24,339 nucleotides of DNA, taken from positions 1-24,339 of the forward strand of contig JWZX01002606.1 of NCBI GenBank assembly GCA_001275005.1. The letters run 5' to 3'. Each line of letters opens with the position of its first letter. Within the stretch, counting starts at the first letter, position 1. The notes under the pieces were generated by a model. The model did not search any database, was not told the DNA's origin, and saw nothing but the letters and a program-made list of their open reading frames with translations. The stretch comes from Chrysochromulina tobinii. Its lineage: Eukaryota > Haptophyta > Prymnesiales > Chrysochromulinaceae. Below are positions 24,247 through 24,339 of the stretch, piece by piece. Position numbers and translations under genes: made by a program.

Positions 24247-24339
24247 ATGGCGCCCGCCGCGGCGATTGACGCCTTGCGTGATGGCGTCATCGCCGGCCGC
24301 CAGATTCGCCTAGGGCTAAGGTTGAGCCCTGGCCTCGAC
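24247..24339 (+). CDS. N-terminal 31 codons of an unknown gene, continues beyond the window edge
   Basis: An ATG at 24247 opens a frame with no stop to the edge; the product begins MAPAAAIDALRDGVIAGRQI. The position, 105 bp from a divergent start, fits the gene spacing of this window. Thirty-one codons are too few to identify a family, and in GC-rich sequence an open frame this long also occurs by chance. Confidence 0.35.
   Translation, partial: MAPAAAIDALRDGVIAGRQIRLGLRLSPGLD

Overview
The window looks like gene-dense nuclear DNA from a unicellular alga with a secondary plastid. It is GC-rich, carries eukaryotic genes (ARP3, TM9SF3, Snf7/CHMP4, a kexin-type protease) split by few short GT-AG introns, and has very short intergenic gaps. 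A sigma-70 factor and an ABC1-family kinase both begin with a hydrophobic signal-peptide-like stretch followed by a basic or transit-like region. Neither leader shows the Phe-containing motif expected of stramenopile or cryptophyte leaders. Together with an FEA1/ISIP2A-like iron-protein candidate this makes a haptophyte my best guess. That is inference; no marker gene fixes the lineage.

Layout, left to right: a partial unknown gene (-, 1-561, runs off the edge); plastid-type sigma factor (+, 573-1832); HEAT/RING protein (-, 2198-3019); ARP3 (+, 3132-4367); a 1.6 kb stretch without a gene; a two-lobed FEA1/phytotransferrin-like membrane protein (-, 6011-8332); TM9SF3-like protein in four exons (-, 8731-10956); an unrecognised coiled-coil protein (+, 11152-12108); a concatenated Snf7/CHMP4 ESCRT-III protein (+, 12667-14856); a [4Fe-4S] ferredoxin-domain protein (-, 15732-16475); a two-exon kexin-like protease with a kringle-like N-terminus (+, 16685-19796); an OMS1-like methyltransferase (+, 19944-20762); an ABC1K/UbiB kinase-like protein (-, 21559-24141); and the first 31 codons of another gene (+, 24247-edge). 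Six divergent pairs are separated by only about 11 to 210 bp, so promoters are probably shared.

The genes do not form one pathway. Three touch the endomembrane system (TM9SF3, Snf7 concatemer, kexin-like protease), two are probably plastid proteins (sigma factor, ABC1K), and ARP3 nucleates actin. The most interesting signals are: (1) a single protein made of tandem Snf7 domains, where only the last domain looks like a normal CHMP4; (2) a family of small intron sequences built on the 10-mer CCTCTGATTG, present in introns of two unrelated genes, with duplicated exon sequence at both splice sites, which looks like introner-type intron gain; and (3) an iron-binding-type ectodomain duplicated into two lobes, with a sharply bounded near-identical block.

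Several open frames start upstream of the first ATG at GTG or TTG. I took the first in-frame ATG instead, because non-ATG starts are unlikely here and the ATG start exposes a signal peptide or the family's usual N-terminus.
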